Positions 42,701 to 54,960 of a stretch of 64,000 nt of DNA are shown here, one piece after another (the first letter of the stretch is position 1; each line of letters begins with the position of its first letter). The position numbers and the translations under genes were made by a program. Source of the stretch: Pseudorasbora parva (taxonomy: Eukaryota; Chordata; Actinopteri; Cypriniformes; Gobionidae); contig NC_090188.1 of the NCBI RefSeq assembly GCF_024679245.1, positions 41,125,992 to 41,189,991 on the forward strand, in the 5' to 3' direction. The notes beneath the pieces were generated by a model. That model was not told where the DNA came from, did no database searches, and was given only the letters and a program-made list of their open reading frames with translations.

Positions 42701-43763
42701 AATTTAGCTAAATTTTATGTTGCTTTTTTCATGCTTTGAGACACATCCACAATTAAATGTCCAGTGAGTGGTGCTAAAAGCATTTTTTTTTTCTGAAACA
42801 GATGAACCTGAATGTGGTAGCCTTTTATTTCCTTGGCTGTTGTACATATTTGGTTGGCAGTTCAGAAATAAAATGTCTGATGAGTGGCATTAAGGGCCCT
42901 TTCATTCACATGACATAATAGATAGTCATTGCATGTATCAGAATGACCTATTTGAAGTAATGACAAATTAAATTGGCTAATTATTTGACCAATTTTGGCA
43001 ATACACATGTATTTAAACTGACTCGTCAAGTTGAGGGCGTCTATATTCTGCCATGTAAATATAGTGACACAAAACACACATTGAGAGACTAGGTACAACC
43101 CTTTTGGACATATGCCTGACAGTCCATCGCAAAAGTGGATTCGGACATTTGAAAATAACAATAACGAATGTTTGAGTTCAAACTGAGATGACTTTTGATT
43201 AAAGACTTTAGGCAAGATTTTCTAAACGGCAATTAGCATGAGAGCGCAATTCCAAGAAAGAGTTCTGTGTGTGATACACTGATGACGCTCAAATGAAAGA
43301 ACACAGACGCAGCCGGATCATTTCCATAATGACCAACGCAATCTATCAATCTTAGCGTCGAGACGGTTTTTTTTTGGTGTTAAATAATGGTGCAAACAGT
43401 AAATTGACGAGCGCAAACCTTACATCACCACCTCACAGCACGATTCATTGAAATCCTTTCCTCCCATAAATACCGCATCTGAAAGAGGAACTCCTACAAA
43501 TCCAAATGCAATAATGTCAGCCGCAAAAATAACTGTCCCCAAGCCTTTTCAGAGGGAATTTTTCACGGTGTCTTTAGTGAATCCTGACAGTATTTTTTTA
43601 TTACCAACAGAGGTTTAGGTTGGCACTAGCTGTAAATCTGGCCCTTATTTGGACAAGTACTTTGTTGCGATCTCCTCTGAAACTCTAATGGAAACACATG
43701 AAGATACAGGCTCTTTTTGATCATAATAAATATTTGAGAAGCAAGAGAATACAATATTTCCTT

Positions 43764-43849
<86 letters not shown>

Positions 43850-44632
43850 AATTGTGTGTATTTAGGAGACAGTAAAGATATAAAATGTGCCTTAACAAGT
43901 CAAAGAAATCAACCATTTTATGCCTAGCAAGTTTAAAATGTAATTTCACCATTGTCCCACACCCAAAATGAATGGATCATACAAATTAGAGAAAAAATCC
44001 TTCTCCTTTGTTTCATGTGCATTTTGCACAAATGAAAGAAAACTCATTAAATAATGAGTGTGAAAATTGTGTTTATTTTTTAAAAAGTCTGCATGGCTAA
44101 AAGTGGTCATATTTGAAGAAACCTCCATTATTCTCTCCTCACTCTTTCAGCCGTGTCGTTCTCTCCCTCCAGGCTCCAGTGTCTCAGTGTTTTGAGTTGG
44201 GCAGGGCAGCGAGCCGCACTCATGTCTGTTCTTCCTCCAGCTGTCAGAGGGGCAACAGTGCCAGACTGTCCTGGGGCTCGGTGCAAATAAACAAACTGAT
44301 GAAGGGGTGCGAGAGCATGGAAATGTACCCTATTCACAGAACTGCAGTCTGCACACCTCGCCACCAGCACACGGACAAGCTTCTCAGCTCTCTTTCTGTT
44401 ACTGAAGACCTAGTAAAAATGACTGATTAATTGCACATTCAGTACTGCGGTTCTAATATTTCATCTTACATAAATTGTCAGTTGATTTAGTGTTTAGTGT
44501 GAGTTCTGGAGTGAAGGGCAGTGTTTGAGTGTAATGCTGCCTTTATGTCCACCTGGCAGGTGTCTACTCATGTGAAAAAAACGTGTGCGGATAATATAAT
44601 ATTACTAAAATAAAAAAGCCACTTAACTCTTT
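42701..44632. other. No gene confirmed; CT microsatellite inside
   Basis: CTCTCCTCACTCTTTCAG at 44134-44151 would be a good splice acceptor and an open frame runs to 44430, but no donor or known protein was seen. Confidence 0.4.
43769..43848. repeat. CT microsatellite
   Basis: About 40 uninterrupted TC units; purine/pyrimidine strand asymmetry. Confidence 0.98.
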
Positions 44633-45329
44633 CCTCGCCATTGATGGAAATGTATGGGTTTCTGTGTTTTTACTGTTATGTGGTAGGGGGCGCTTATTAA
44701 AGTCTCTTTAAGACAAGTCACTCGGCAGCCATCTGTGAAACACATCTCAGGCATGTCAGTGTATCTCTTTGAATAGGGAAACATCAAATTCTCTAAAGCC
44801 TCTCAAACGAAATACTTTTACAGCCTGGACAAAGCTAATGCGAATGTGTAGTCCGAAGCGCTCAGAGCACTTTACTGTTTCTAGTCCCTCCAATAATTAA
44901 AAATGGCTAAATTGGTCCCCCTCCCCATTATATGATATTTCTTAATGTTGTTCTCCTTACGTATCACTGTTTGTTGTTTGTTGACAGACCGTTTAAAAAG
45001 TCAAGTTTTTAGGCTTGTCTGCCTCAGCAGTCTGACAGCGCTCTTCAATGCCAAAATGATGACTAATCGTTTTTACAGTAAAAACTGTGTGTGCGATAAG
45101 ATATACAAAGCTAAACATTTAATATTTGACAACTGTTTTACAATGGATATGTTTAACGACCCACAGTACCATACAGTGATGCAAACTATGAAGTTTTTTC
45201 ATGTCATTTTGAAATGAAACTTTGCTATGATTTAAATTGTCATTCATATCTGAATATAATGAGACAAACTTTATATATATATATATATACTGCCTAATAT
45301 TACTGAATAAAACGTCACCCCATGACGAG

Positions 45330-46730
45330 TATATTCCAAAAAAGTTGAGACACTGTACCAGTTTGGAATAAAAACTGAATGCAACGATGTGGAAGTTTTT
45401 AAAATTGTAATATTTTATTTAGAATACATTATAGATGACATTTCAAATGTTTAAACTGAGAAAATTTATTATTTGATGGGAAAATAAGTTGGTTTAAAAT
45501 TTCATGCCATCAACACATCTTAAAAACGTTGGGACACGGCCATGTTTACCACTGTGTGTCATCCCCTCTTCTTTTTATATCAGTCTGCAAACATCTGGGG
45601 ACTGAGGAGACAAGTTGCTCAAGTTTATGAATAGGACTGTTGTCCCATTCTTGTCTAATACAGGCTTCTAGTTGCTCAACTGTCTTAGGTCTTCTTTGTC
45701 GCATCTTCCTCTTTATGATGCGCCAAATGTTTTCTATGGGTGAAAGATCTGGACTTCAGGCTGGCCATTTCAGTGCCGGATCCTTCTTCTACACAGCCGT
45801 GATGTTGATGCAGTATGTGGTCTGGAAAATGTAAGGTCTTCCGTGAAAGAGACGACGTCTGGATGGAGCATATGTTGTTCTAGAACTTGGCTAAACCTTT
45901 CAGCATTGATGGTCTTTCCAGATGTGTAAGCTGCCTATGCCACACACACTCATGAACCCCATACCATCAGAGACGCAGCTTCTGAACTGAGTGCTGTTAA
46001 CAACTTGGGTTGTCCTTTTCCTCTTTAGTCCGGATGACATGGTGTCCCAGTTGATATGTTGGTAACACTTTACAATACAAGTGCACTAATATGCATTAAT
46101 TCATGTTTAACTAATGCACTGATAATCATGAGTTAATGTATTACTAATGGTGAACTAACAAATTTATTAATGATTACTGCATCAGCAGCTAATGGAGAGT
46201 CTACATGATTAATAGATTAATTAATCATTAAATTGTTATTAGTTAAATGTGTCATAATGTATTAATTCCTTAATAACATATGATATTAACTAATAATGTA
46301 AATTAATGTGTTAATTACCACAACGGGTCAGATGCATTTCATCTTCCAGATGTCTGCTTTAATTAATCATTAGCTAATGATTTATAAAGGTATCATTATG
46401 TTATAACTTTACTTGTTGGGGCACATGACTATTAACTAATTCAGAATGAATTCAAAACCCTTAACCACAATGACATATTACTTAATGAATTAATCATGAT
46501 GAATCTCCATTAGCTGCTGATGCAGTAATCATTAATAAATGGGTTAGTTCACCATTAGTAATACATTAACTCATGATTATCTGTGCATTAGTTAAGCATG
46601 AATTAATGCATTTTAGTGCACCCGTATTGTAAAGTGTTACCGATATGTTATCTTTATTTTATTGTGAGTAAAATATACGTTTTATTTGCACAGTGTCCCA
46701 ACTTTTTTGGAATCGGTTTCTGGCAACATT
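45330..46730 (-). pseudogene. Mariner/Tc1-superfamily fossil (TTCCAAAAAAGTTG ends)
   Basis: The ends ATTCCAAAAAAGTTGAGACA (left) and CAGTGTCCCAACTTTTTTGGAAT (right) are inverted. On the minus strand about 45755-45560 encodes PDLSPIENIWRIIKRKMRQ and, a little later, PKTVEQLEACIRQEW, typical of the transposase C-terminus around the third catalytic residue. This stretch has no ATG of its own. The rest of the transposase is mostly deleted, and an 8-bp-TSD element sits at 46061-46641. Confidence 0.8.
46061..46641. mobile_element. 581-bp foldback element with 8-bp TSD (GGTAACACTTTACAATAC ends)
   Basis: The left end GGTAACACTTTACAATAC mirrors the right end GTATTGTAAAGTGTTACC; the arms extend for well over 100 bp (GCATTAATTCATG... 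against ...CATGAATTAATGCA). GATATGTT at 46053-46060 and 46642-46649 is an exact 8-bp target duplication, which suggests the hAT superfamily. No coding capacity. Confidence 0.9.
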
Positions 46731-46825
46731 TTCCAAAAATGCTGGCGGGGAAATGTTAACTGCCATTAAAGAGATTATGCCATACAATTTCAGAGACTAT
46801 GTTGTTTAACAGTCACCGTGATTTT

Positions 46826-46985
46826 CTCAAGTATTTTGTTGATCCTGGAAAAAATGTATCCCTTGCCTTTTTCGAACTCCTAAACCAAACCCTACCCATA
46901 CGTTATCCCTAAAATCAGAGGGAAATGATAGGTGAATAACTGGTTGGAAGCCTAACTAGACATAAACTGTCCACTTTGCTAATAG
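46826..46985 (+). repeat. Same dispersed repeat family, copy 2 (partial)
   Basis: TTGTTGATCCTGGAA, CCCTACCCATACGTTATCCCTAAAATCAGAGG and GATAGGTGAATAAC match the 31194 copy in order; the middle is shortened. Confidence 0.55.
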
Positions 46986-47846
46986 CGTATAGTGTAGCTT
47001 CCTTTCCGAAAGGTTAGCTTGACTGTAGTTTAACGACTTTAAATCACGATTAGCTTTGTTTGGGAAGCTGCAGTTTTAGTGACCTCAGTGCTGCAGGTGT
47101 GTTAACTCTCTCGGTCTCTGAGCTCCATGTGCTGACCGGACACTACACAGACACTATGTGCTTTGCCCCCTTGCCCCCTTTGTAACCAGAGCAAAGCCTG
47201 ATGGGATGTCAGAGCTGTTTTTCCCTTACAATGAACAGAGCCCTGCACTATGGAGCAAAACCCCTGTGAGACCACTGTCCTGCCCCAGGTGTACGTGATA
47301 ATATCTCTCATCTGTCAAAAGGGGCTGAGAGCCAGATAACTTAATGACTCTTACAAATGTGAGGAAGACCAGACACTGATGCTCCATCATCTCAATGCTC
47401 TTCAGAAGTATACTGTTTTTTGTCCTATTTACATGCATACTTGTTTTTTAAGGGAACCATCTGTTTGGAACCCAAAATCGTTATAAACGCAATTTACGTA
47501 GCATAACATAACAGTCACGCGGTATGACTGCATATGTTAACATAACATATGCAGCAGTAAGGATTTTATTCACAAAAGAACACTCAAGACTAAAATCATG
47601 ATCAGATTAACCAGTAATACGATGAGAACTGACGGTGAAAGGATACAGTTACACAACAACGACATACAGACCACAACTTTGGCAAAACGATCCTCATTCA
47701 GACGGATCCGCAAAAATGACTCAAGCATTATATTGGGCCCCGATCAGACCCAACGTAGCACACTGACTTTATTTAATTCGAAAAGAGCAGCAACCACCGA
47801 ATCAATTAAAAAAGGACAAGCAGAATTCATATTCTATACACATCTG
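46986..47846. other. No gene recognised
   Basis: Frames of 60-96 codons with no known domain. Confidence 0.45.
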
Positions 47847-48244
47847 CACTGTAAAAAATGTGTGGTGTTTTTTGTTGGGTTAACTTAAAAAAGTAAGTAA
47901 CCTGGTTGCCTTAAAATTTTGAGTTTATTGAAATTAAAAAATTTGAGTTGATACAATGAAGGAGATTAGTTTAATAAATAGAAACTCAAAATATTTTTGT
48001 ATCTGAACCACATAAAAAATGTGATAAATCATGAAAATAACACAATTTGGCATGTTTCACTGTGTCATCAGAAATAACACACACATAATTACCCAGTATG
48101 ATTACAAAATCTTTTAATAATATTTTAATAAAGGTTGTCGAATCTCAAAAAATGTTCATTGTATTAACTCAAAATTTTAATTTCAATGAACTCAAAATTT
48201 TAAGGCAACCAGGTAACTTTTTTTCTAAATAATTTTTTACAGTG
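47847..48244. mobile_element. 398-bp foldback element (CACTGTAAAAAAT ends), copy 2, inverted
   Basis: Starts CACTGTAAAAAATGTG and ends AATTTTTTACAGTG. It matches the reverse complement of the copy at 5336-5740, including TTAAAATTTTGAGTTTATTG and AACTCAAAATTTTAAGGCAACC. Its flanks show no clear target duplication. Confidence 0.85.
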
Positions 48245-48684
48245 TCCTTTTTCTGCACATAGTATGGTTTATGATTAAGGTGTTTATAGAGTTTGGTCTG
48301 TTAATATCATAGGTATTAACATAGGTCTTAGTACAAACACGTTTTCTTTAAGGCAGTTTTCTATGGGAGGAAAACACTTCATGTGAAATTAAACGTGTTG
48401 CGTTCATATTCTGGGCTCATCTGCTTTTCTGTAGCCTACATATTAGTCACTATAACGTAAAGCTAGTCTCTCCATTCATTCGATTGGACAATGAAAAATA
48501 AATAAATAAAGAAAAAAATGTGGATGACGTAGGGTGCTTTTCTGCTCAGAGTTTTCTGCTCAGATTTTTCAGATTTTTTCCAGGCACTCGGTGGCGCAGT
48601 AGTGCACACACAACGAAATGTAAAAAGCATACATAAGTTCACAACACAACAAAATCAAGCCACAACACAATGGAAATGCTCCCA

Positions 48685-48832
48685 ATCACTAGGGGGCTCT
48701 TGGAGTGTGGTCCAATACGGTCGAAATCTAAATCGAATCGAATCGAAACTAATCGGAATCGAATCGCAAGCGTGTTAATCAAAATCAAATCAAATTGTGA
48801 ATTTTTTTGTCAATACCCAGCCCTACTAATTA
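48685..48832 (-). repeat. Terminal fragment of a hAT-type repeat (CAGCCCTA end)
   Basis: AATCGAATCGAAAC, TTTTTGTCAATACCCAGCCCTA: the right end matches a fish hAT family whose termini read TAGGGCTGGGTATTG. The other end was not found. Confidence 0.5.
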
Positions 48833-48884
48833 TGGACACTCATCGTCACTAGCACTAGAAACAGAGCACACACACACACTCTCT

Positions 48885-49215
48885 GGGACTGCTCACACGA
48901 CACACAACTTTTTATGCGTTTTATCCATTCATTTTTACCCAAGAGTGGCGTTTTTGGGGCCTGAAATGCAGCTTTTAAAAACGATACCTTTACCGTCTCC
49001 ATGTAAACAACTAAAACGTGATTTTGTAAACCTGTGGTGTCATGCGCATACGTGTTACATGTTCGCGCATGAGTTTTAAGTGTTCATGGGGTGTTTCTTG
49101 ACAAAGTGACATTGCCAAATACAGGCCTGGCATGCATAAGAAAGCCTTTATAGTCATTTTGGCAGATCTGTGTGAACGGGGATCGTTTTGACAAAGCTAT
49201 CGTCTGTTTTTACTA
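48885..49215 (+). repeat. Repeat with GTTTACACG / GGGGATC, copy 2
   Basis: GCTCACACGACACACAAC, TTTTTATGCGTTTT, GGCGTTTTTGGGGCC, GTCTCCATGTAAACAAC and GTGAACGGGGATCGTTTTGACAAAG match copy 1 at 2330-2660. Confidence 0.5.
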
Positions 49216-49272
49216 CATTGTTGCTATGTAACCATACCCTCACTTACCCGGGGCCTGTTCTTCGTACCTTGC

Positions 49273-50205
49273 TTAAAGGTGGGGTAAGTGCTTTCTGGTA
49301 ACCGTTGTTGGTATTTCAAATCACCAAAACAAACACACCCCTACCCCCAAATGAGTCTCACCCCTATTTTGATAGTGCCACCCCACACATACGTAACCCA
49401 GAGGCATCAACAGCTATGGCAAAATCTCTGTGTGTATCTAATCCAGGTCGAATATTCAATGAAAAATGCATCCCTTCTATCACAAAAACACAAACCGTTC
49501 TTGTGAACAACTCGATAGTACACGAGCAAGACAGTCCAACTAACGAACATAATACAATTATGACCAGATTAGAGTTACAGCAATCACAAAAACACACACA
49601 AACCGTTCTTATGAACAACTCGATAGTAACGTTACACAAGCACCCAGTCCAGCTAACGAACATATTACAATTATGAACAGATTAGAGATAGCGATCACAA
49701 AAACATTCTCATGAACAACTCTATAGTACACGAGCACGACAGTCCAGCTAACGACATATTACAATTATGACTGGATAAGGGTTAGATCATGAAAAGAGGA
49801 AACAAACATATATTAGGAGTATAGTATCTTACTTGTCGGAGACATTGTGTGAGCTGATGCTTGAAGCACACAGTGAGGAGATTTAGATGCTCCATACGGT
49901 GTGGAAATGAACGGGTCTTTATCATCGCTGAAGTGAGCCACTATTGATCGCAAATGGACAAACAAGCGAACATGACACACGAGCATAGTCAAGCAAAAGC
50001 CAGCATATATTAGTTCTCGGCTAATGTCTGTCATGTGTGACTCGTGTGTTTTGAATAATGACGTGGACAGAACGAGAGCGAGTGCTCTTCTCACCATCAT
50101 TAGTAGACACGCCCCTTACTGCTGATTGGCTACAAGTTTGTTATTCCACTCGGCCCGTGTCCTTTTTCTAAAACGGTATTGAAATAACACTAACCCCACC
50201 TTTAA
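49273..50205. mobile_element. 933-bp TTAA-flanked element (AGGTGGGGTAAGTG ends), inner
   Basis: TTAAAGGTGGGGTAAGTG at the left is mirrored by CACTAACCCCACCTTTAA at the right (one mismatch). It contains three tandem units of about 104-111 bp at 49481-49790. Non-coding. Confidence 0.82.
49481..49790 (+). repeat. Tandem repeat, three units of about 104-111 bp
   Basis: Each unit begins CACAAAAACA and contains TGAACAACTC.ATAGTA, then ACAGTCCA.CTAACGA, then TACAATTATGA. Units start at about 49481, 49585 and 49696; the third has lost the AACCGTTC segment. Confidence 0.85.
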
Positions 50206-51073
50206 TACAGCCGAGATGATTGGCCAGATCCCAGATCTTTTAATCCTGATAACTGATCTCTGGCTAATTTGGTTCTTCAAACTAATTTGCAGATTGGATT
50301 AAATTATCTGGATTAAGTTATCTGAGATCACTGCTCGTGCCTGTGTTCCCTGAAGAGGGCAGATGCATCGATACTCGAAACCATGATCAGCAATGCAGCG
50401 ATTGGCTGGCATCAAGACAACGTAATGACATCAAAAAGCCACCTGGCAAAAAACTTGTCAAAGAATAAAAAAAGCTTGAATTTCTGGACCTTTATAAGGA
50501 AACATATAATCCGACAAAAATTAACTGCACAATGTGTGTAAACCTCCAATACAACTATAAAGTAATTATTCCATCACTATTCACAAATAAATCTCTCAAT
50601 CAAGTGACTGTGTTTATAGTATTATACACAAATTTTACACAACATTAACATTTTATTTTCAAATAAACTTTTATATTTATTTTTATTTTAAATTATTATT
50701 GCCCCTGGTTCAGTAATGACGTCTTGTAATTAAATAGCAGTGGCTGAGACAGATTTTAAGTATCACCTCAAGATGCGATCTTATCCTGTTCACATGAAAT
50801 AAGCTCCAGAGCAGGTTTAATCTAACGGACCTGTTGCTATGACAGCAAGTCCAGGATGAGCTTCGAAGAACCAAACAATCCAAGATCAAGCCAAATCGTC
50901 AACAATCAAATCCAGCTAACTGAGTTAGCAGCGTACGAAGAACGGGCCCCAGGAGACACACCTGCTATGATGTTCCTGTTGTATCTTAACAGCGTTGTCG
51001 CCTCGATCAAGTCATCCAAGTAGTTATGCCTCATCTCATTGTCTGATCCCTTGTGTTTGTGTGTACATCTTAT

Positions 51074-51745
51074 TTAACTCTTTCCCCGCCAAACACGGAA
51101 ATTTCCGTTCTTTGTGAGAAAACGCTTCCAGGCCAATAACGAACTTTTCCGTGTTTTCACTGTCGGGCGCTGGGGGCTCTATTGCGCATTTTCTGAATGA
51201 GAGTACTGAATCTCCTGATCAAAACACACGTGAGGAAGACGCAGTGAAACGAGCGATCGCATGTAATCATATGCATATTAAAGATAACGTGATCATCCTC
51301 ATGAAACAATATATGAATCAAAACTATCTAATGTTACTGAATGAAATGTGGACCCAGGACGAGCTACAGGACTGTGTAAGCATTAGAGGTTTTGATGGAC
51401 TCGATCTACTCCATCTGTGTTTGATCATCACTCTGAATCTGATCTGGAAAGTCTTTCACAAAAATTTGATTTTCTCAGCTTTTTGTTCAAAATGTTGCTT
51501 TTTTTAAATGAAACCTACCCATATTAAAGTGTTGATAAAAAAGGAATGCATGAAGGTAGAATAAAACGTTTTTTTGTTTGTTTTGTTTTGTTTAAAAGAA
51601 GAGGGTCAGCTCTTTATTTTGATATATTGCATGCTCAGATAGTCATTTAAAAAAATCCATGGGCTATTACATTTTGGTGAAAATTGTCAAAAACCCTGGC
51701 GGTGCCTGGCAACTTTTTTTAAAACGCTGGCGGGGAAAGAGTTAA
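51074..51745. mobile_element. 672-bp TTAA-flanked element (TTAACTCTTTCCCCGCCA ends)
   Basis: Begins TTAACTCTTTCCCCGCCA and ends TGGCGGGGAAAGAGTTAA: perfect 18-bp inverted ends including TTAA. Non-coding; the 118-codon reading frame at 51151-51507 resembles nothing I know. Same family as the split copy at 44633-46759. Confidence 0.82.
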
Positions 51746-51794
51746 AGGCTGTTCATTCTAATTCTCCAATAAACTTACCTATTTTATCTTATCT

Positions 51795-52070
51795 CTACAG
51801 TCACTGTGATTTTGCCAAGTAAGATATGTTTCTGGGTCAGCATATTCTGTTGCTTCTGGAACAATGTTCCTGTCTGAAAATGTAGCCCTAACCCTTACCC
51901 TAGCCATAACTTGTCCCTAAAATCAGAGTTGAATTACACTGATGTAGAAGCACCTAACCCTGGTTGTAAGCCTGAACTTGACATAAACTGTAAACTCTTC
52001 CCTCAAATCTGATTGGCTGGCTGGAATGTTGTTCCAGGCTGCATTTGGTGAAATCAAGACACCATCCATT
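51795..52070 (+). repeat. Same dispersed repeat family, copy 3
   Basis: CAAGTAAGATATGTTTCTGGGTC, TTCTGGAACAATGTTCCTGTCTG, CACTGATGTAGAAGCACCTAACC, CTGATTGGCTGG and a final GTTGTTCCAGGC follow the order of copy 1. Confidence 0.65.
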
Positions 52071-53102
52071 GTAATATATGGTAAATAGCACACAAGTTTG
52101 TCCTGGTTCTGGTTTATATTCTTGCAAGCAGTAGTGCGGGCTATTCCTGTGTGCCAATTAACTGCGTATTGCTCAGTCCATCTGTCAGGATACAGCTCAC
52201 ATAGCTATAAAGCCTGGAGGAAGGAAGTCTGCTCTGCCAATGGACTGGAACCTGCAATCCAGTTGTGCACGGCTGGACAGGGGCGTGAACCCACTGACCT
52301 GTGGTTTGACTGCCTCTAAAAGCTGCTGAGAGATGTGGGCAGAATCCGTTATACAGTTGATGGAATCCGTATGCTTTCAAACTGATCTTTCCAAGGCAAA
52401 GTTTCAGCCCACTTCAGCATCTCCTGGTTGTGGTTACCAGTTAGACTATGCGTTACGTGTTTGCTAATGCAGGCATTACTATTACTATTGCTCTTATTTT
52501 GATCTAAGGATTATATAAAAACTCCTAACCCTAAGATTACTTTTCAGATATTGACCTGGTGGACAATAAACCAGGTAAAGATAAAAAAAAAAAGTTACTT
52601 CACACAAAAGGAAAATGCTGTTTTTATGTTTTTCCAGACCAATACGACTTTCTTCAAATGAGAATCTACTTGCATGACGTGAGAAAAAAACGAATTGGTT
52701 CTCATGCATCAAGCAAGCACGTTTGAGCTTCTGTTTACCATGTTTGATGAACTTTCTACATGTCTCACTCATGGTGTCATGCACCATCGGTGATAACAAC
52801 TCACAAAGATGAAGAAGAACGTGGAACAGGACTTTAATATACAACTCTTTCATAGAATACTCACACACTGGTATACATAGACGTATGAGTCGACATGAAT
52901 GGAGACGTGTATATGGCCGTCGACGGACAAAGACAGAGTGACACTGATTAACAAAATACACACACTGATGATAGACATACCGAGGGAGACAGGTGACACA
53001 GATGATATGTAATTAAACACAACTTGACTGGACTAAACTAATAAGGGATGACGGTGGCAACAGACATACATGTGACACATGGGAGTAGTTATATGGACAT
53101 AA
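52071..53102. other. No gene recognised
   Basis: A 155-codon minus frame at 52494-52961 has no recognisable domain and lies in mixed AT-rich sequence. Confidence 0.4.
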
Positions 53103-53414
53103 TCTTAAGCTTGGAACATACTCTGCAGAACCAAGAAATGTTTTAATTTTCTCGAGGTGGCAAGAACAACAACAAAGTTCGTTCCGGCCAGTACATGCCA
53201 TACTTCACGAGAAAAGCAGGTGGCAATCATCTGCGTTTCTCTACATTAACCACGCCCACTTTAAATGTATGTCCAATCACACAGTAGTTCTCGGACACCC
53301 GCAAGAAAAAAGTTCTGCTCAGGCGATGTGTCAAGAACAAGCTGCGAGAACTCCCGAACCAGGGCTGTGAGAACTTCATTCGCTGTTCTTGCGGAGTATG
53401 TTGCAGCCTTAAGA
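53103..53414. mobile_element. 312-bp TIR element (TCTTAAGCTTGGAACATACT ends)
   Basis: TCTTAAGCTTGGAACATACTCTGCAGAACCAAGAA is mirrored by TTCTTGCGGAGTATGTTGCAGCCTTAAGA. The flanks CATAA / TTATG extend the symmetry. Non-coding. Confidence 0.65.
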
Positions 53415-53829
53415 CGCATTATGCATATGGACCTCAGAGTGCGGCAGAGCGTGCAATTACATTTAGTAGAATACAGCGGAAAAAAGAATTCCAGCTCATA
53501 TAAATCCTGTTTTATATGAAAGAGGGAAGGAATACTGTCACTCCCGGTTTTGATTTCGACGGGTACCACAGGCCTGTAAAAGTTTTGTATTTGAACAGAG
53601 CTGGGCTTGTAAAATTCAAGACGTCCCACTCTGTCCAAGAGAGACAACACTACAGCTTATTAAATCATCATATCTGGAGCTCCTGATCTTCCCTCAGTCG
53701 TTTTTTTAAATAGACTTTTATGATCCAGAAACATTCTTGGTTTTCTTCAGAAGCTTTTAAATGTGACCGTGCATGCACTCTCTTTTAGAATGAATAATCA
53801 TCGTTCATTTGAAAAAAATCTTTTATTTA

Positions 53830-54530
53830 AAGAAGACCTATTATGCCTTTTTTACATGCTCATATTTCTTTAGTGTGTAATGTTGCTATTTGAGCATGGA
53901 AAAGCTTTGCAAAGTTACTAAGTCCCTCCAGCGGGAGTTATTCTCTATATTAATGTGCATTATTTCTGAGCACCCTGAAAAGCCTAGCCTGGCTCCGCCC
54001 TCCTACGTACTTCCGCTCAATTGTCATTTTCCTTCAGTACTCCATCTCTGGTTTTCTCTGGTCAAATTTGAACCGGTCCAATCAGCGAACAGAGGGAGTG
54101 GCATGACGCTGATGTCATGCGCTAGTTTGATATAACGTGTCACGACCAAACGTTAGCGATTGGTTATGGCAGATACAATAGTTTTAAACTTCAACAGAGT
54201 TCCTGCCTTCAAGTAAGTTAACACTTGTCAATGGAGAGTGGTCAGACTCTCTGTACAAATGAAATGTACGAGAGTCTGGTAGGACCAGGGTATGAAACGC
54301 CTCAAAAAGGCTTAACATTTCTTCCGGGAACCAACACGTCACAATATTCCTCACTGAAATATTTCCTACACAAAGCAAACAAAAAAGGGGACAAGGCTTG
54401 GTTGAGTTAGTAGTGTTTTGTCGCCATGTTGAAGAGAAGTAGTTTCCCCCCCCTAGCTCTAAAGCCAAAACCACTTTAAGAAAAGCCTCCAAGGTTAGCA
54501 AATAAAAGCGTAATGCTTCGGTACACAGGG
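53830..54530. repeat. Likely diverged repeat (CCTATTATGCC start)
   Basis: AAGACCTATTATGCCTTTTTTACATGC resembles the start of a frequent fish repeat. Reading frames of 81 and 105 codons here resemble nothing known. Confidence 0.35.
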
Positions 54531-54960
54531 AAGGAGACCATGAGGTGTTTTTTAATGGATTTTAGGCTTCACTAGGTTGAATAAACTGCTTTTCTAGGAA
54601 AACATGAATCAACAGCCTATCGGTTAATCTTCAACATGTTTGCCAAACAACATTCCTTTTGGATAGTTTGGAGTTTACAACTGGAAAGAATTATGTTTTT
54701 TAAAATAAGTCAATAAAAATGTTTTGCGGCGGAACTCAATAAAAGAAATTCAATAACGTCAATGCTGTAATCTGATTGATCTGGTTATCAAGACAAAAAT
54801 AATCCCTGTTGTATGTTGCGCTTTCACCAGTGGTGGAGTCATGGATCCTGCTATCTCCCTAATAGGCAAGACAAAGCAGTTGTATTTGTACAGCTCATTT
54901 CATACACAATGGGAATTCAAAGTGCTTTACATAGAAATTAATTAAAATAGTGATAACATA

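Larger units (their letters stand above)
44633..46759. mobile_element. TTAA-flanked element (TTAACTCTTTCCTCGCCA ends), split copy
   Basis: Left end TTAACTCTTTCCTCGCCA; right end GCTGGCGGGGAAATGTTAA preceded by TCTGGCAAC. The layout matches the shorter copy at 51074-51745. The mariner-type fossil 45330-46730, with its own insertion, sits inside. Only about 700 bp belong to this element itself. Confidence 0.65.
49250..50950. mobile_element. 1.7-kb TIR element (GGGGCCTGTTCTTCGTAC ends), outer
   Basis: GGGGCCTGTTCTTCGTAC at 49250-49267 is mirrored with one mismatch by GTACGAAGAACGGGCCCC at 50933-50950. No transposase seen. A TTAA-flanked element is inserted at 49273-50205, leaving about 770 bp of its own sequence. 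Confidence 0.7.

Noticed and set aside
51880..51910. Telomeric repeat
   Set aside because: CCCTAACCCTTACCCTAGCC is irregular and belongs to a dispersed repeat family with a similar segment at 31.3 and 46.9 kb.
52494..52961. 155-codon minus-strand ORF as a gene
   Set aside because: No domain, cysteine/phenylalanine-rich chance composition, and AT-rich surroundings.
53261..53650. 129-codon minus-strand ORF as a gene
   Set aside because: It overlaps a 312-bp TIR element, has no recognisable domain and no splice signals.
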